Positions 1 to 12,027 of a stretch of DNA of 64,000 nt are shown piece by piece. Made by a program: the position numbers and the translations under genes. Numbering within the stretch: the stretch's first letter is position 1; the number at the start of each line of letters is the position of its first letter. The notes under the pieces were generated by a model. That model was not told the DNA's origin. It was given only the letters and a program-made list of their open reading frames with translations, and did no database searches. Origin of the DNA: Ruminococcus sp. YE71. GTDB lineage: Bacteria; Bacillota; Clostridia; Oscillospirales; Ruminococcaceae. The stretch spans positions 1 to 64,000 of the forward strand of contig NZ_FPIR01000020.1 of NCBI RefSeq assembly GCF_900119155.1. The letters run 5' to 3'.

Positions 1-2061
1 TGGACGTTCAGCGAGTGGGACAAGTCGTTTACATCCATTAAGGCTGATACGACCGTGACCGCGGTTTATAAGCAGAAACCGCAGTATACCGTAATATTTA
101 AGGACTACGATGGCACACAGCTCTCGAAGCAGACCATTGAAGAGGGCAAAAACGCGACCGCACCCAAGAACTACAAGGGTTCGTACACCGATGAGGATGG
201 CTGGACATGGACATTCAGCGAGTGGGACAAGCCGTTCACAGGCATCGAAGCCGACACGACCGTGAACGCGGTCTATAAGCAGAAACCGCAGTATACCGTA
301 ATATTTAAGGACTACGATGGCACACAGCTCTCGAAGCAGACCATTGAAGAGGGCAAGGACGCGACCGCGCCCAAAAATTACAAGGGCACGTACATCGACG
401 ACGACGGTTGGACGTGGACGTTCAGCGAGTGGGACAAGTCGTTTACATCCATTAAGGCTGATACGACCGTGACCGCGGTCTACACGCAAAAACCACACTA
501 TACCGTAATTTTCAAGGATTACGATGGCACGCAGCTCTCGAAGCAGACGATCGAAGAGGGCAAGGACGCGACCGCACCCAAGAACTACAAGGGTTCGTAC
601 ATCGACGAAGACGGTTGGACATGGACATTCAGCGAGTGGGACAAGCCGTTCGTTGGAATCGAATCCGACACGACCGTGACCGCAGTCTACACACAGAAAC
701 CTCAGTATACCGTCATCTTCAAGGACTACGACGGCACAAAGCTGTCAGAGCAGACGATCGAAGAGGGCAAAAACGCGACCGCGCCCAAGAACTACAAGGG
801 TTCGTACACCGACGATGATGGCTGGACATGGACATTCAGCGAGTGGGACAAGCCGTTCACAGGCATCGAAGCTGACACGACCGTGAACGCGGTCTATAAG
901 CAGAAACCGCAGTATACCGTAATATTTAAGGACTACGATGGCACACAGCTCTCGAAGCAGACCATTGAAGAGGGCAAGGACGCGACCGCGCCCAAAAATT
1001 ACAAGGGCACGTACATCGACGACGACGGTTGGACGTGGACGTTCAGCGAGTGGGACAAGTCGTTCACCAAAATCAAGTCCGATACTACCGTGACCGCAGT
1101 TTACGTTCAGAAACCACACTATACCGTGATTTTTAAGGACTACGATGGCACAAAGCTGTCAGAGCAGACAATCGAAGACGGCGAGAGCGCCGAAGCGCCC
1201 GCTGTCGCTGATACGTTCGAGCTCGACGGTGCTAACTACATCTTCGACGGCTGGGACAAGGATTACGAAGTCATCCACGGCGACCTCACCGTTAACGCAG
1301 TCTACAGGAAAGCCTACGAAGTTAAGTTCCTCGACGCCGAGGAGAATCAGATAGGTGAGACGCAGATCGTGGCGGAGGGCGAGGATGCTGTTCCGCCGAC
1401 CGACGGCTTTGCCAAGACGATCCCGACAGCCGACGGTGAGCTGGAATTCATCGGCTGGGACGGCGATTACACCAATATCACTTCCGAAACGATACTCGTC
1501 GCGATGTACGCTAAGCGCTCGCCGCTCCATCTTATCAATACGCTCGGCGACAGCGCGAAGGATATTTCGCCCGAAGAGGGTCAGCCTGTGGACTCCGATT
1601 ACGAGCTGGATGTCGATACCTCGGAGTATCTCGACTACGGCTATAACTACGGCTGGTTCCACGCGACTTCGGGATTGATGGTCGAGTCGGCTGAGACCGT
1701 CACGACGGCTTACGTCAGCGAGACCGACGAAAACAACTTCTACGTGCTGACAAGGTATTCGCATCTGAATATCTCCGACGGCAACGGGTCGGCACCTGCT
1801 ACCCTGATCTGTATGAACAAAAATGAATACTATCTCATCATAGAAAGCAGCGGAGAATCCGTTCCGCTTCACTTCAGCTCGTACCTGACCAATCCGCCGA
1901 AGGTGCTGGATCACCCGCTCTCGGAATATATCTTCAAGACGAGTGACGGAAAGGAACTGAAATTCAGTGATCTCGGAGCGTATCTGTCAGACCTCACCGA
2001 ACCTGTACTGCTGACGGATATCTATCTGCCGATGATGGTAGTTGACCCCGAAACTCAATAG
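1..2061 (+). CDS. Surface protein with InlB-type repeats, 5' partial
   Basis: The frame is open from the first base, so the N-terminus lies outside the window; the GTG at 55 is internal. Six copies of a unit beginning YTVIFKDYDGT start at 85, 292, 499, 706, 913 and 1120, an exact 207-base (69-residue) period, followed by two diverged units and a unique region of about 180 residues. The units look like Listeria-Bacteroides / InlB B repeats (Flg_new type), which form extended stalks on secreted or cell-surface proteins. No LPXTG motif or C-terminal membrane segment is visible, so anchoring must depend on the missing N-terminal part or the protein is released. Function unknown; repeat class fairly sure. 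Confidence 0.85.
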   Translation, partial: WTFSEWDKSFTSIKADTTVTAVYKQKPQYTVIFKDYDGTQLSKQTIEEGKNATAPKNYKGSYTDEDGWTWTFSEWDKPFTGIEADTTVNAVYKQKPQYTVIFKDYDGTQLSKQTIEEGKDATAPKNYKGTYIDDDGWTWTFSEWDKSFTSIKADTTVTAVYTQKPHYTVIFKDYDGTQLSKQTIEEGKDATAPKNYKGSYIDEDGWTWTFSEWDKPFVGIESDTTVTAVYTQKPQYTVIFKDYDGTKLSEQTIEEGKNATAPKNYKGSYTDDDGWTWTFSEWDKPFTGIEADTTVNAVYKQKPQYTVIFKDYDGTQLSKQTIEEGKDATAPKNYKGTYIDDDGWTWTFSEWDKSFTKIKSDTTVTAVYVQKPHYTVIFKDYDGTKLSEQTIEDGESAEAPAVADTFELDGANYIFDGWDKDYEVIHGDLTVNAVYRKAYEVKFLDAEENQIGETQIVAEGEDAVPPTDGFAKTIPTADGELEFIGWDGDYTNITSETILVAMYAKRSPLHLINTLGDSAKDISPEEGQPVDSDYELDVDTSEYLDYGYNYGWFHATSGLMVESAETVTTAYVSETDENNFYVLTRYSHLNISDGNGSAPATLICMNKNEYYLIIESSGESVPLHFSSYLTNPPKVLDHPLSEYIFKTSDGKELKFSDLGAYLSDLTEPVLLTDIYLPMMVVDPETQ

Positions 2062-2088
2062 CAGTTGAGGAAGCGACCGACCAAAAAA

Positions 2089-2116
2089 GAAAGAGCAGGC
2101 ACACGCTTGCTCTTTC
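2089..2116 (+). terminator. Intrinsic terminator
   Basis: A 12-bp stem (GAAAGAGCAGGC with its complement, one G-T pair) around an ACAC loop, followed by a T-rich stretch, closes the repeat-protein gene 28 bases after its stop. Confidence 0.65.
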
Positions 2117-2144
2117 TCTTGCTTTATGAAAAGGAGAACACGAT

Positions 2145-3446
2145 ATGAAAAAAACGCTATTGTGCGTACCGTTATGTCTGTTATGCCACGTTGCCGTGCT
2201 GGCGGTATGCTTCGGGCTGCTGTGTGCGGCGGCGGCTGTCCCCGACGGGAAGCTGACCGACTCGCTGCGTGAGAGCTCGGAAAAGCTCGCCGTCCATGAC
2301 CCTCACGAATTCACCGTGAGCGGTCTGTACAGCAGTGCTGGCGACAACTACGCCGACGCGATACTTCTCGGGCTGGCGGCGAACATGACTTCTGAGGACA
2401 TCCCCCGCTCGGTGCTTGACACAAAGTACTACGACGATGACTTCGGACCTGCGGTGGGCATCCGTGCGACCCTCGACGGCAAGCCCGCAAACGTTGACTA
2501 CACGCGCTACTGGCACGGTTCGCTCGTTGCGGTGAGACCGCTGCTTGCAGTCACGGACATCAGTGGCATCCGTATCATCGGCGCGGCGGTCATACTGCTG
2601 ATGCTCGCCGCCGACTGCGCGTGGCTGATATACAAGCGCCACACAGCCGCCTGCGTGATACTCGGCGTGTCGGCGGTGCTGACCCAGTTCTGGTTCGCCC
2701 TCACGACCCTCGAGTATATGCCCGTCTACATCATCATGCTCGGGGCGGTGCCGTTGTACGTGCGTTTCGCCGACAACACCCGTGCGCTGGCGGTCATCTC
2801 GGCAGGCGTCGGGACGCTCACGGCTTTCGCCGACTTCCTGACCGCCGAAACGCTGACCCTGCTCGTTCCGCTGACGGCGGCATTCTTCGTCATCGCGGAG
2901 AAAGGCGAGCGCCCCGACGGAAAGAAGAGCCTTGCGATGCTGGCGTGCTGCGCGGTGCCGTGGGGAGCGTCGTACCTGCTGACCTTCGCCGTGAAGTGGG
3001 CGGCAGCGTCGGCGGTCGTCGGGCAGGACAAATCGTCCGCGGCGTTTTCGGCGGCAGGGGAGAGGTTCGCGGGCTCGGTGGACGGATTCGATTCGCCGAT
3101 AGAGCTGATGTTCTCGGCATTGGGTGCGAACCTTTCGCGGCTGACCTACACATCCGAAAAGATAAGCATCACGGGCGTGATAGTGTGGGCGGTGCTGTTT
3201 GCGTTTGTCGTCACGGTGCTGTGGCGCATCGACAGGAAGCGGCATAATCTGCCGACAGCGGCGATGACGGTCATCGCGCTGCTGCCGCTGATACGTTTCT
3301 GTGTGCTGATGAACCATTCGTACCTGCACAATTTCTTCACTTACAGAGCTCTGATGCCGAGTATAATGGCGGTCATCGGCATGGCATGGTACAGAGTAGG
3401 CGGCACAGCCAATAAGCTGAAGAAAAAGCAAAAATCCAAAAACTAA
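2145..3446 (+). CDS. Polytopic membrane protein of unknown function
   Basis: 433 residues. A first membrane segment at about 8-32 is followed by an extracytoplasmic loop of about 110 residues that contains the pattern YTRYWHGSLVAVRPLL, then eight or so hydrophobic segments and a basic C-terminus ending KLKKKQKSKN. A long loop after the first helix followed by many helices is also the layout of GT-C type glycosyltransferases, but I cannot point to catalytic residues, so this is only a suggestion. An AAAAGGAG ribosome site precedes the ATG. It is probably transcribed through the weak terminator from upstream, since I see no promoter in the short gap. Confidence 0.7.
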   Translation: MKKTLLCVPLCLLCHVAVLAVCFGLLCAAAAVPDGKLTDSLRESSEKLAVHDPHEFTVSGLYSSAGDNYADAILLGLAANMTSEDIPRSVLDTKYYDDDFGPAVGIRATLDGKPANVDYTRYWHGSLVAVRPLLAVTDISGIRIIGAAVILLMLAADCAWLIYKRHTAACVILGVSAVLTQFWFALTTLEYMPVYIIMLGAVPLYVRFADNTRALAVISAGVGTLTAFADFLTAETLTLLVPLTAAFFVIAEKGERPDGKKSLAMLACCAVPWGASYLLTFAVKWAAASAVVGQDKSSAAFSAAGERFAGSVDGFDSPIELMFSALGANLSRLTYTSEKISITGVIVWAVLFAFVVTVLWRIDRKRHNLPTAAMTVIALLPLIRFCVLMNHSYLHNFFTYRALMPSIMAVIGMAWYRVGGTANKLKKKQKSKN

Positions 3447-3551
3447 CAATCCCCCCGTCCCCGACAGGTCGCTATGAACCCAAATCGCGTCAGCGATTCA
3501 AAAACACCCACCCCCAAAAAATCAAAAAAGAACATTTTTTCAAAAAAAGAC

Positions 3552-3580
3552 TTCCAATTCTGAAATAAATGTGCTATAAT
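3552..3580 (+). promoter_or_regulatory. Sigma-A promoter of the AIM24-family gene
   Basis: An extended -10 TGCTATAAT (3572-3580) with a poor -35 (TTCCAA, 3552-3557) 17 bases upstream. It lies about 110 bases before the start codon at 3689. The rest of the 3447-3688 gap is A/T-rich and holds no gene that I can see. Confidence 0.6.
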
Positions 3581-3688
3581 GATTACAGGTCACAGTAAAA
3601 AACAGACCGACTGTGACAAAGAAAACGGACACAAACGGGCACACACGCTCCGCCCGACCTGTCCACGACCTATAAGGAGGTATACAAA

Positions 3689-4366
3689 ATGCGTTATGAG
3701 ATCACAGGAACGCCGCTCCCCGTTGCGACCTGCTACCTCGCAAACGGCGAGTCTATCAAGACTCAGCAGGGCGCTATGAGCTGGATGAGCCCGAATATGG
3801 AAATGAGCACCAACGCAGGCGGCGGCCTCGGAAAGATGTTCTCCAGAGCACTTTCGGGTGAGTCGATGTTCCAGAATGTTTATACAGCCCGCGGCGGCGA
3901 GGGCATGATCGCAATGGCTTCCGCTTTCCCGGGAGATATCAAGGCTATCAATGTTTCCGCGATGCCTATCGTGGCTCAGAAGTCCGCGTTCATGGCTTCG
4001 GAAGCAGGCGTTAATATGGAGATCTTCTTCCAGAAGAAGATAGGCGCAGGTTTCTTCGGCGGTGAGGGCTTCATTATGCAGAAGTTCACGGGTCAGGGTA
4101 TCGTGTTCCTTGAATTCGACGGCTCTATCGTTGAAAAACAGCTCGCCCCCGGTGAAGTGATGCTTATCGACACGGGCTGCCTTGCAGCTATGGAAGCCAC
4201 CTGCTCTATCGATATTCAGATGGTGTCTGGCGTCAAGAACGTGCTTTTCGGCGGCGAAGGCTTCTTCAATACAAGGGTAACAGGCCCAGGCAAGGTGTGG
4301 CTCCAGAGTATGCCCGTCAGCAGCCTCGCAACCGCTATCAGACCTTACATCCCCACAGGCAGCTGA
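3689..4366 (+). CDS. AIM24 / TIGR00266 family protein
   Basis: 225 residues, the usual length for the bacterial AIM24 (DUF124, TIGR00266) family. The family is a beta-rich, glycine-rich fold with repeated segments such as GGEGFIMQKFTG and FGGEGFFNTRVTG, both present here. A QQGAMSWMSP segment near the N-terminus is also typical. The biochemical role of the bacterial proteins is not established. A strong AAGGAGGT site lies 7 bases before the ATG. It is monocistronic: its own promoter is upstream and a terminator follows directly. Confidence 0.85.
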   Translation: MRYEITGTPLPVATCYLANGESIKTQQGAMSWMSPNMEMSTNAGGGLGKMFSRALSGESMFQNVYTARGGEGMIAMASAFPGDIKAINVSAMPIVAQKSAFMASEAGVNMEIFFQKKIGAGFFGGEGFIMQKFTGQGIVFLEFDGSIVEKQLAPGEVMLIDTGCLAAMEATCSIDIQMVSGVKNVLFGGEGFFNTRVTGPGKVWLQSMPVSSLATAIRPYIPTGS

Positions 4367-4386
4367 TAAAACCCTCACAAATAACA

Positions 4387-4420
4387 CGGCAGGAGAATGG
4401 GTGTTCTCCTGCCGCTTTTT
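4387..4420 (+). terminator. Intrinsic terminator
   Basis: Perfect 11-bp stem CGGCAGGAGAA / TTCTCCTGCCG with a six-base loop, followed by CTTTTTT. Confidence 0.9.
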
Positions 4421-4439
4421 TCTTTCTTGGGGGTGTGAG

Positions 4440-4836
4440 TGCGGGGCGTGCTTGGGGGAGACCCTTTTGAAAAAGGGTCTTCCCCCAAACCCCCTCACTA
4501 AAACTTTTAATGCTTTTTGGCTTGTGGGTGGTTCTTCTTTAGGTTGGTTTGGTCGGGATGTTTGTGGTTTTTCTCTTATATTGTGTGTACCTTGCCAAAA
4601 AGACGGACAAGGGTGGTCTGCGTTTCAGTTGGCGGTTTCGGTCATGTTTGCATATGGGGTGGCGAAAAAAAGAGGCGGGAGCAAGCCCCCGCCCTACAAT
4701 TGTTCGTCTTTTAAAATTGAGAGAGCCAAACGTCCCCTTCACATCCAACTACTAACATATTAAAAGTCTTTGGAATGGGGGTCGCCGGTTAATACCCGTA
4801 GAAGTTGTTTTTCCCACGGGTAAATCTGCACTCCGT
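4440..4836. repeat. Intergenic dispersed repeat modules
   Basis: This gap has no gene. It contains a palindromic module (GGGGGAGACCC..GGGTCTTCCCCC, about 4453-4489), then a CTAAAACTTTTAATGC stretch, a CTTGCCAAAAAG stretch near 4590, a short GC hairpin near 4677-4692, and a TTAAAAGTCTTTGGAA stretch near 4758. The same modules recur near 6735, 6885, 10155, 10370, 18230, 18440, 29141 and 37003. Confidence 0.75.
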
Positions 4837-5442
4837 TCATCGGTTGTCGCCTGTGTCGTTCATGGCGATAATCTCTTCGGCTATCACGCATTTTTTGACG
4901 CCTCTGTCCATCGCCATTTTTTCGATGCGGTGGTGGGCTTCTTCTTCGCTCAGGCCGTGGTAAGATATCAGCAGCAGTTTAGCGCGGTTAACGAGTTTTA
5001 TCTCATTCATGCGGTTCTCAAGGGAAGTAGATTTCTGTTCGATAGAGCCGAGCCGTTCGCAGGTGACTTCGAGCCAGTCGAGGGACTGACGCAGCATCTG
5101 AGCCGAAAGAGGTTTCGGCAGCATATAGACCCCGTGAGAACAGACACGCTCGAAAACATCGCCGTAATAGTCATTCGGCACCAGCAGCAGTACTGCGCAG
5201 TAACCCGAAGCGCGGTCAACTGCGAGTCTTACGCCGTCCTCATCGGGCAGCGGAGCGTTTATGATGATGATATCGAAATCGCGGTCGAGAAGTCTGCGCC
5301 GTGCGGCGTTTACGCCTGTCAGTACCTCATGCTCGAAGTGCTGACGTTCTGCGATGAGTGCCTCAAGAGACTCGTTGAACCTTGGCTGCGACGAAACGAC
5401 AAGTACCTTGTATTGCCGTTGTTTCAGTTTCACGTTCCTCAC
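4837..5442 (-). CDS. ANTAR-domain antiterminator with degenerate receiver
   Basis: 201 residues. Residues 10-120 resemble a response-regulator receiver, but the phospho-acceptor position is Asn62 (INAPLPDEDG) and the usual acidic pair near the N-terminus is Ser-Ser (VVSSQP), so phosphorylation by a standard kinase is unlikely. A coiled region around 125-150 leads to a three-helix ANTAR domain (about 140-195, with LLISYHGLSEEEAHHRI). ANTAR domains bind RNA hairpins with six-base loops and prevent termination. The gene starts 6 bases after glnA ends and is surely co-transcribed with it. Candidate RNA targets are the four leaders described at 7021, 7154, 16572 and 18590. Confidence 0.87.
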   Translation of the reverse strand: MRNVKLKQRQYKVLVVSSQPRFNESLEALIAERQHFEHEVLTGVNAARRRLLDRDFDIIIINAPLPDEDGVRLAVDRASGYCAVLLLVPNDYYGDVFERVCSHGVYMLPKPLSAQMLRQSLDWLEVTCERLGSIEQKSTSLENRMNEIKLVNRAKLLLISYHGLSEEEAHHRIEKMAMDRGVKKCVIAEEIIAMNDTGDNR

Positions 5443-5448
5443 TCCTTA

Positions 5449-6654
5449 TCAGCAGTAGATATCTATCATTCGTGCGGGAAGGTGCGATTTGATGAACTCG
5501 CTGCGTTTCGCAGCCTTTTTCGCTTCATCGAGCGAGGTGGGGAGGGTGTCGTAGCTCTCGGTCACCGAAGCCTCGGCAGAGAACAGGTCGATATCCGAAA
5601 CGGGCGGCAGATACAGCCCGTTCTTGTAGCCGTAAAGTCCTGCGTAAATCAGCAGCGTGAACGCGAGGTAGGGGTTCGCGGAGGGGTCGGGGGAGCGCAG
5701 CTCGGCGCGGCGGTACTGACCCGAAGCGGCAGGTATGCGCACCAGCTGCGAGCGGTTCTCGCACGACCACGAAATGAACTTCGGCGCCTTGTTCCTGCCG
5801 AAGCGTTTGAAGCTTTCTTCCTTCGGGTTGAGGAACAGTGTCATGTCTTTGATATGCGCGAGTATGCCTGCGATGACCGACGGCAGGATGATGTGGTTGG
5901 TGTCGTTCTTGACGGAGATGTTGATGTGGTAGCCGTTTCCCGGAGCGTCTGCGAGCGGTTTCGGCGAAAAGTCGGCGTACAGTCCGTTGGCGTGCGCGAC
6001 CGTCTTGACCACGTTCTTGAACACCATCGCGTCGTCGGCAGCCTTGAGCGCGTCTGCGTAGTGGAAGTCTATCTCGTTCTGCCCGGGGCCCTCCTCGTGG
6101 TGGGAGCTCTCGGGGATGATGCCCATCTGTTCGAGGGTCAGGCATATCTGCCTGCGGACGTTCTCACCGCGGTCATCGGGTGCGAGATCCATGTAGCCTG
6201 CGTTGTCGTAAGGAATGCCCGAGGGCAGACCGTCGTCACCCAGTTTGAACAGGTAGAACTCCAGCTCCGAACCGAAGGAGAACTCCAGCCCCTCGGCTTT
6301 CGCGTCGGCAACGGCTTTCCTGAGCAGACTTCTCGTGTCGCACTCGAACTCCGCACCGCTCGGACGCTTAATGGAACAGAGCATACGGACTACTCTGCCG
6401 TGCTCGGGTCTCCACGGGAGTACCGAGAGCGTGTTCGGGTCGGGGAAGAGCAGCAGGTCGGACTTGACTTCGTTCCCGAAGCCCCTGACCGCCGAAGCGT
6501 CAAATGCTATGCCCTGCTCAAACGCACGTTCAAGCTCGTTCGGCATGATGGAGATGTTCTTCTGCGTGCCGAATACGTCACAGAATTGCAGACGTATGAA
6601 CTTGACATCCTCCTCCTGAACATACTGGATTATTTCTTCTGCCGAATAGTCCAT
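5449..6654 (-). CDS. glnA: Glutamine synthetase, type I
   Basis: 401 residues. Makes glutamine from glutamate, ammonia and ATP in the cytoplasm. The beta-grasp N-terminus (IRLQFCDVFGTQKNI), the metal/ATP signature FGSELEFYLF, HHEEGPGQNEID, NGYHINIS and the RSPDPSANPYLAF segment are all present, so the active site appears complete. It is about 40 residues shorter than a typical GSI-alpha enzyme, mainly at the C-terminus. A GGAGG site at 6662-6666 supports the start. It is the first gene of an operon with the ANTAR regulator. Its promoter and attenuator lie about 370-460 bases upstream, beyond an insertion of dispersed repeats. Confidence 0.95.
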   Translation of the reverse strand: MDYSAEEIIQYVQEEDVKFIRLQFCDVFGTQKNISIMPNELERAFEQGIAFDASAVRGFGNEVKSDLLLFPDPNTLSVLPWRPEHGRVVRMLCSIKRPSGAEFECDTRSLLRKAVADAKAEGLEFSFGSELEFYLFKLGDDGLPSGIPYDNAGYMDLAPDDRGENVRRQICLTLEQMGIIPESSHHEEGPGQNEIDFHYADALKAADDAMVFKNVVKTVAHANGLYADFSPKPLADAPGNGYHINISVKNDTNHIILPSVIAGILAHIKDMTLFLNPKEESFKRFGRNKAPKFISWSCENRSQLVRIPAASGQYRRAELRSPDPSANPYLAFTLLIYAGLYGYKNGLYLPPVSDIDLFSAEASVTESYDTLPTSLDEAKKAAKRSEFIKSHLPARMIDIYC

Positions 6655-6734
6655 GATAAAACCTCCGTTTTTCTTGAATATCCCCGCTTTTAACGTGCAT
6701 CATCAAATCGGTACTTATCGTAGTGCCTGCGGAT

Positions 6735-6965
6735 ACTATTGGGGGAAACCCTTTTGAAAAAGGGTTCTCCCCCAAACCCCTTTCCTAAAACTTCTGATGA
6801 TTTTTTGGCAAGGGGTATACATTCTATCGAAAACAGCACGAATCGGTAAGTTTGCAGTTCTGTCCAAAAAGGCGATACCCCTTGCCAAAAAAATATTAAA
6901 AGTCTTTGGAAGGGGGTCCGGGGGAGAACCTTTCTTCAGAAAGGTTGCCCCCGGTAATACCCGCA
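6735..6965. repeat. Two dispersed repeat copies in the glnA leader
   Basis: Two copies in inverted arrangement: 6736-6815 (GGGGGAAACCC..GGGTTCTCCCCC then CCTTTCCTAAAACTT and TTTTGGCAAGGGG) and 6883-6960 (CCCCTTGCCAAAAA, TTAAAAGTCTTTGGAA, then a GGGGGAGAACC..GGTTGCCCCC hairpin). The pair separates the glnA promoter from its start codon and could fold into a very long structure in the transcript. Confidence 0.75.
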
Positions 6966-7020
6966 GACAGCACAATAAATGCTGATATGGCGGCGCACGT
7001 TGAAAATGGGTGGGGAATTT

Positions 7021-7112
7021 AAAAAAGGGCACATTTGACCCTTTGATTAAAAGTCAAATGAACGCCCTTGCTCATTCATGACTATTATACTATATATCAG
7101 GGTAGGTGTCAA
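7021..7112 (-). promoter_or_regulatory. glnA promoter and hexaloop/terminator leader
   Basis: On the minus strand a perfect TTGACA (7107-7112), 17-base spacer, TATAAT (7084-7089). The transcript should start near 7077. It then forms a small hairpin GAGC-AAGGGC-GTTC (7060-7073), whose six-base loop has A at 1 and G at 4, the ANTAR target signature. The 3' half of that hairpin is also part of the 5' arm of a terminator (arms 7053-7067 and 7027-7039, followed by six T in the RNA sense). The two structures exclude each other, the arrangement of an ANTAR-controlled attenuator. Confidence 0.75.
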
Positions 7113-7153
7113 CGGGGTATGTATAAACATTTTGTAAAAAACTGCGTGCTTAC

Positions 7154-10055
<2,902 letters not shown>

Positions 10056-10088
10056 GCACTCAAGTTATTTCCGCTGTCATACAAAGGA

Positions 10089-10131
10089 ACACCGCTGCTG
10101 CCCGTCAGGACAGCGGCGGTGTTTTGTTTTT
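10089..10131 (+). terminator. Terminator of pyrG-dapL
   Basis: 12-bp stem ACACCGCTGCTG / CAGCGGCGGTGT (one G-T pair) followed by TTTTGTTTTT. Confidence 0.88.
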
Positions 10132-10139
10132 GCTTTCTA

Positions 10140-10530
10140 CGGGGGAGAGTGCGAAGCTAAGGCGCCCCCCCATTCCAAAGACTTTTAATATGTCGTCTGT
10201 TGGATGTGGCGGGGAAGATAGGCTCTTGACATTTCGTGAGATACTGTCTGAACATCCTTTTTGGGTGTGGAAAATGAACGGCGGGGGACTTGCCCCCGCC
10301 GCTTTTTTGCTATTCTATTGCAGAGTCGAACGTCGCAAAATGATCGTAGCACCACTCATGACCGTCTTTTTGGCAAGGGGCGCACAATTGAAGAGAAGAA
10401 CGCCGAACTTCCCCACCAACACTATCTATAGAAGAACAACTGCCCCTTGCCAAAAAGCATTAAAAGTTTTAGGAAAGGGGTCCGGGGGATAACCCTTTTT
10501 CAAAAGGGTTTCCCACGGTAAAAACAATCA
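10140..10530. repeat. Dispersed repeat modules between dapL and gltD
   Basis: No gene in this gap. It holds one TGCGAAGCTAAGGCG unit (about 10150), an inverted CCAAAGACTTTTAATA module, a GGCGGGGG/CCCCCGCC hairpin (about 10279-10303), an inverted pair of TTTTGGCAAGGGG / CCCCTTGCCAAAAA modules (10371 and 10443) and a GGGGGATAACCCTTTT..AAAAGGGTTTCCC palindrome (10483-10513). Confidence 0.7.
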
Positions 10531-10532
10531 CT

Positions 10533-12014
10533 TCAAGAGATGTTAGTATAACCCATGAGGTATTTGTCCACGGCGGCGGCGCAGTCTCTGCCTTCGCGGA
10601 TAGCGCGGACGACGAGGGACTGACCGATGTGCATATCGCCTGCGGTAAACACCTTGGGGACGTTGGTAGCGTATGCGCCGTTTTCGGTCGAGACGTTGTT
10701 TCGGGCGGTGAGTTCAACGCCGAACGCATCGGAAACGAAGTTCTGGCAGCCTGTGAAGCCTGCCGCGATGAGGCAGAGTTCGCAGGGGAGCACCTGTTCG
10801 CTGCCCTCGACCTCACGGAGAGTGCGTTTGCCGTCCTCGTTCACAAAGCCGACCTTGACCGTTCTGACGGCGCAGAGCGCACCGTTTTCGTCCTTGATGA
10901 ACTCCTTGACGGTAGTCTCATAAATTCTCGGGTCGCTGCCGAAGACTGCCGCCGCCTCTTCCTGACCGTAGTCGGTCTTGCAGACGCGGGGGTATTCGGG
11001 GAAGGGGTTGTTTGCGGCTCTGATGTCGGGGAGCTTCGGCATCATTTCGAGCTGAGTCACCGAAGCGCAGCCGTGACGGACAGCCGTGCCGACGCAGTCG
11101 TTGCCCGTGTCGCCGCCGCCAATAACGATAACGTTCTTATCCTTGGCGGAGATGAAGGTTCCCTCTGCGAGACCCGTGTCGAGCAGGCTCTTGGTGGTCG
11201 AGGTCAGGAAATCCACCGCGAAGTAAATATTCTGAGCGTCGCGTCCTGGAGAGTTGATGTCTCTCGGCTGCGAAGAACCGCAGGCGAGTATCACCGCGTC
11301 GAAATCTTCGAGAAGAGTCTCGGCGGAGACGTCGCTGCCCACGTTGCAGCCAGTGCGGAACTCAACGCCTTCAAGCTCCATCAGAGCCGTCCTGCGGAGC
11401 ACGATGTCCTTTTCGAGCTTCATGTTGGGGATGCCGTACATGAGCAGTCCGCCGGGGCGGTCGCTGCGCTCGAACACGGTCACGTTATGACCGCGTCTGT
11501 TGAGCGAATCGGCAGCCGCAAGTCCCGAGGGACCCGAGCCAATGACGGCTATCTTCTTTCCGCTGCGTGCGGCAGGTATCCTCGGCTTGATGTGACCCTT
11601 TGCGAAAGCGTTCTCGATTATAGCACGTTCGTTCTCGCGCACAGTGACGGGCGAGTCGTGAACGCCGCAGATGCACGCCTTTTCGCAAAGTGCGGGGCAG
11701 ACGCGGGACGTGAACTCGGGGAAGTTGTTCGTTTCGAGCAGTCTTTCGAGTGCCTGATCCTTCTTGTCGCGGTAGAGCAGTTCGTTCCACTCGGGGATGA
11801 GGTTGTTGAGCGGACAGCCCGATATCATGCCGCCGAGCATCTTGCCGTTCTGGCAGAACGGAACGCCGCAGTCCATGCACCTTGCCGCCTGACAGCGGCG
11901 CTCTTCGTCGGAAAGCTCGGCATGGAACTCCTTAAAATGCTGTATTCTTTCGAGCGGTGCGGACGCTGCGGTCTCGCACCTTTCGTATTCCAAAAATCCT
12001 GTTGGTTTTCCCAT
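10533..12014 (-). CDS. gltD: Glutamate synthase small subunit
   Basis: 493 residues. Supplies electrons from NAD(P)H to the large subunit through FAD and two 4Fe-4S clusters. Cysteine-rich N-terminal motifs (CMDCGVPFC and ACICGVHD) are followed by the FAD Rossmann motif GSGPSGLAAADSL and a second dinucleotide motif VIGGGDTGNDCVG. The C-terminal GDMHIGQSLVVRAI is the FAD-binding end of this family. It begins 13 bases after gltB in one operon. Confidence 0.94.
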   Translation of the reverse strand: MGKPTGFLEYERCETAASAPLERIQHFKEFHAELSDEERRCQAARCMDCGVPFCQNGKMLGGMISGCPLNNLIPEWNELLYRDKKDQALERLLETNNFPEFTSRVCPALCEKACICGVHDSPVTVRENERAIIENAFAKGHIKPRIPAARSGKKIAVIGSGPSGLAAADSLNRRGHNVTVFERSDRPGGLLMYGIPNMKLEKDIVLRRTALMELEGVEFRTGCNVGSDVSAETLLEDFDAVILACGSSQPRDINSPGRDAQNIYFAVDFLTSTTKSLLDTGLAEGTFISAKDKNVIVIGGGDTGNDCVGTAVRHGCASVTQLEMMPKLPDIRAANNPFPEYPRVCKTDYGQEEAAAVFGSDPRIYETTVKEFIKDENGALCAVRTVKVGFVNEDGKRTLREVEGSEQVLPCELCLIAAGFTGCQNFVSDAFGVELTARNNVSTENGAYATNVPKVFTAGDMHIGQSLVVRAIREGRDCAAAVDKYLMGYTNIS

Positions 12015-12027
12015 TTTTCCATACTCC

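Noticed and set aside
1-1270. CRISPR-like array from the 207-base periodicity
   Set aside because: The repeats are long, contiguous, in frame and translate to protein units; there are no unique spacers.
3590-4498. 302-codon open frame on the minus strand
   Set aside because: Antisense to the AIM24-family gene and its terminator; no ribosome site.
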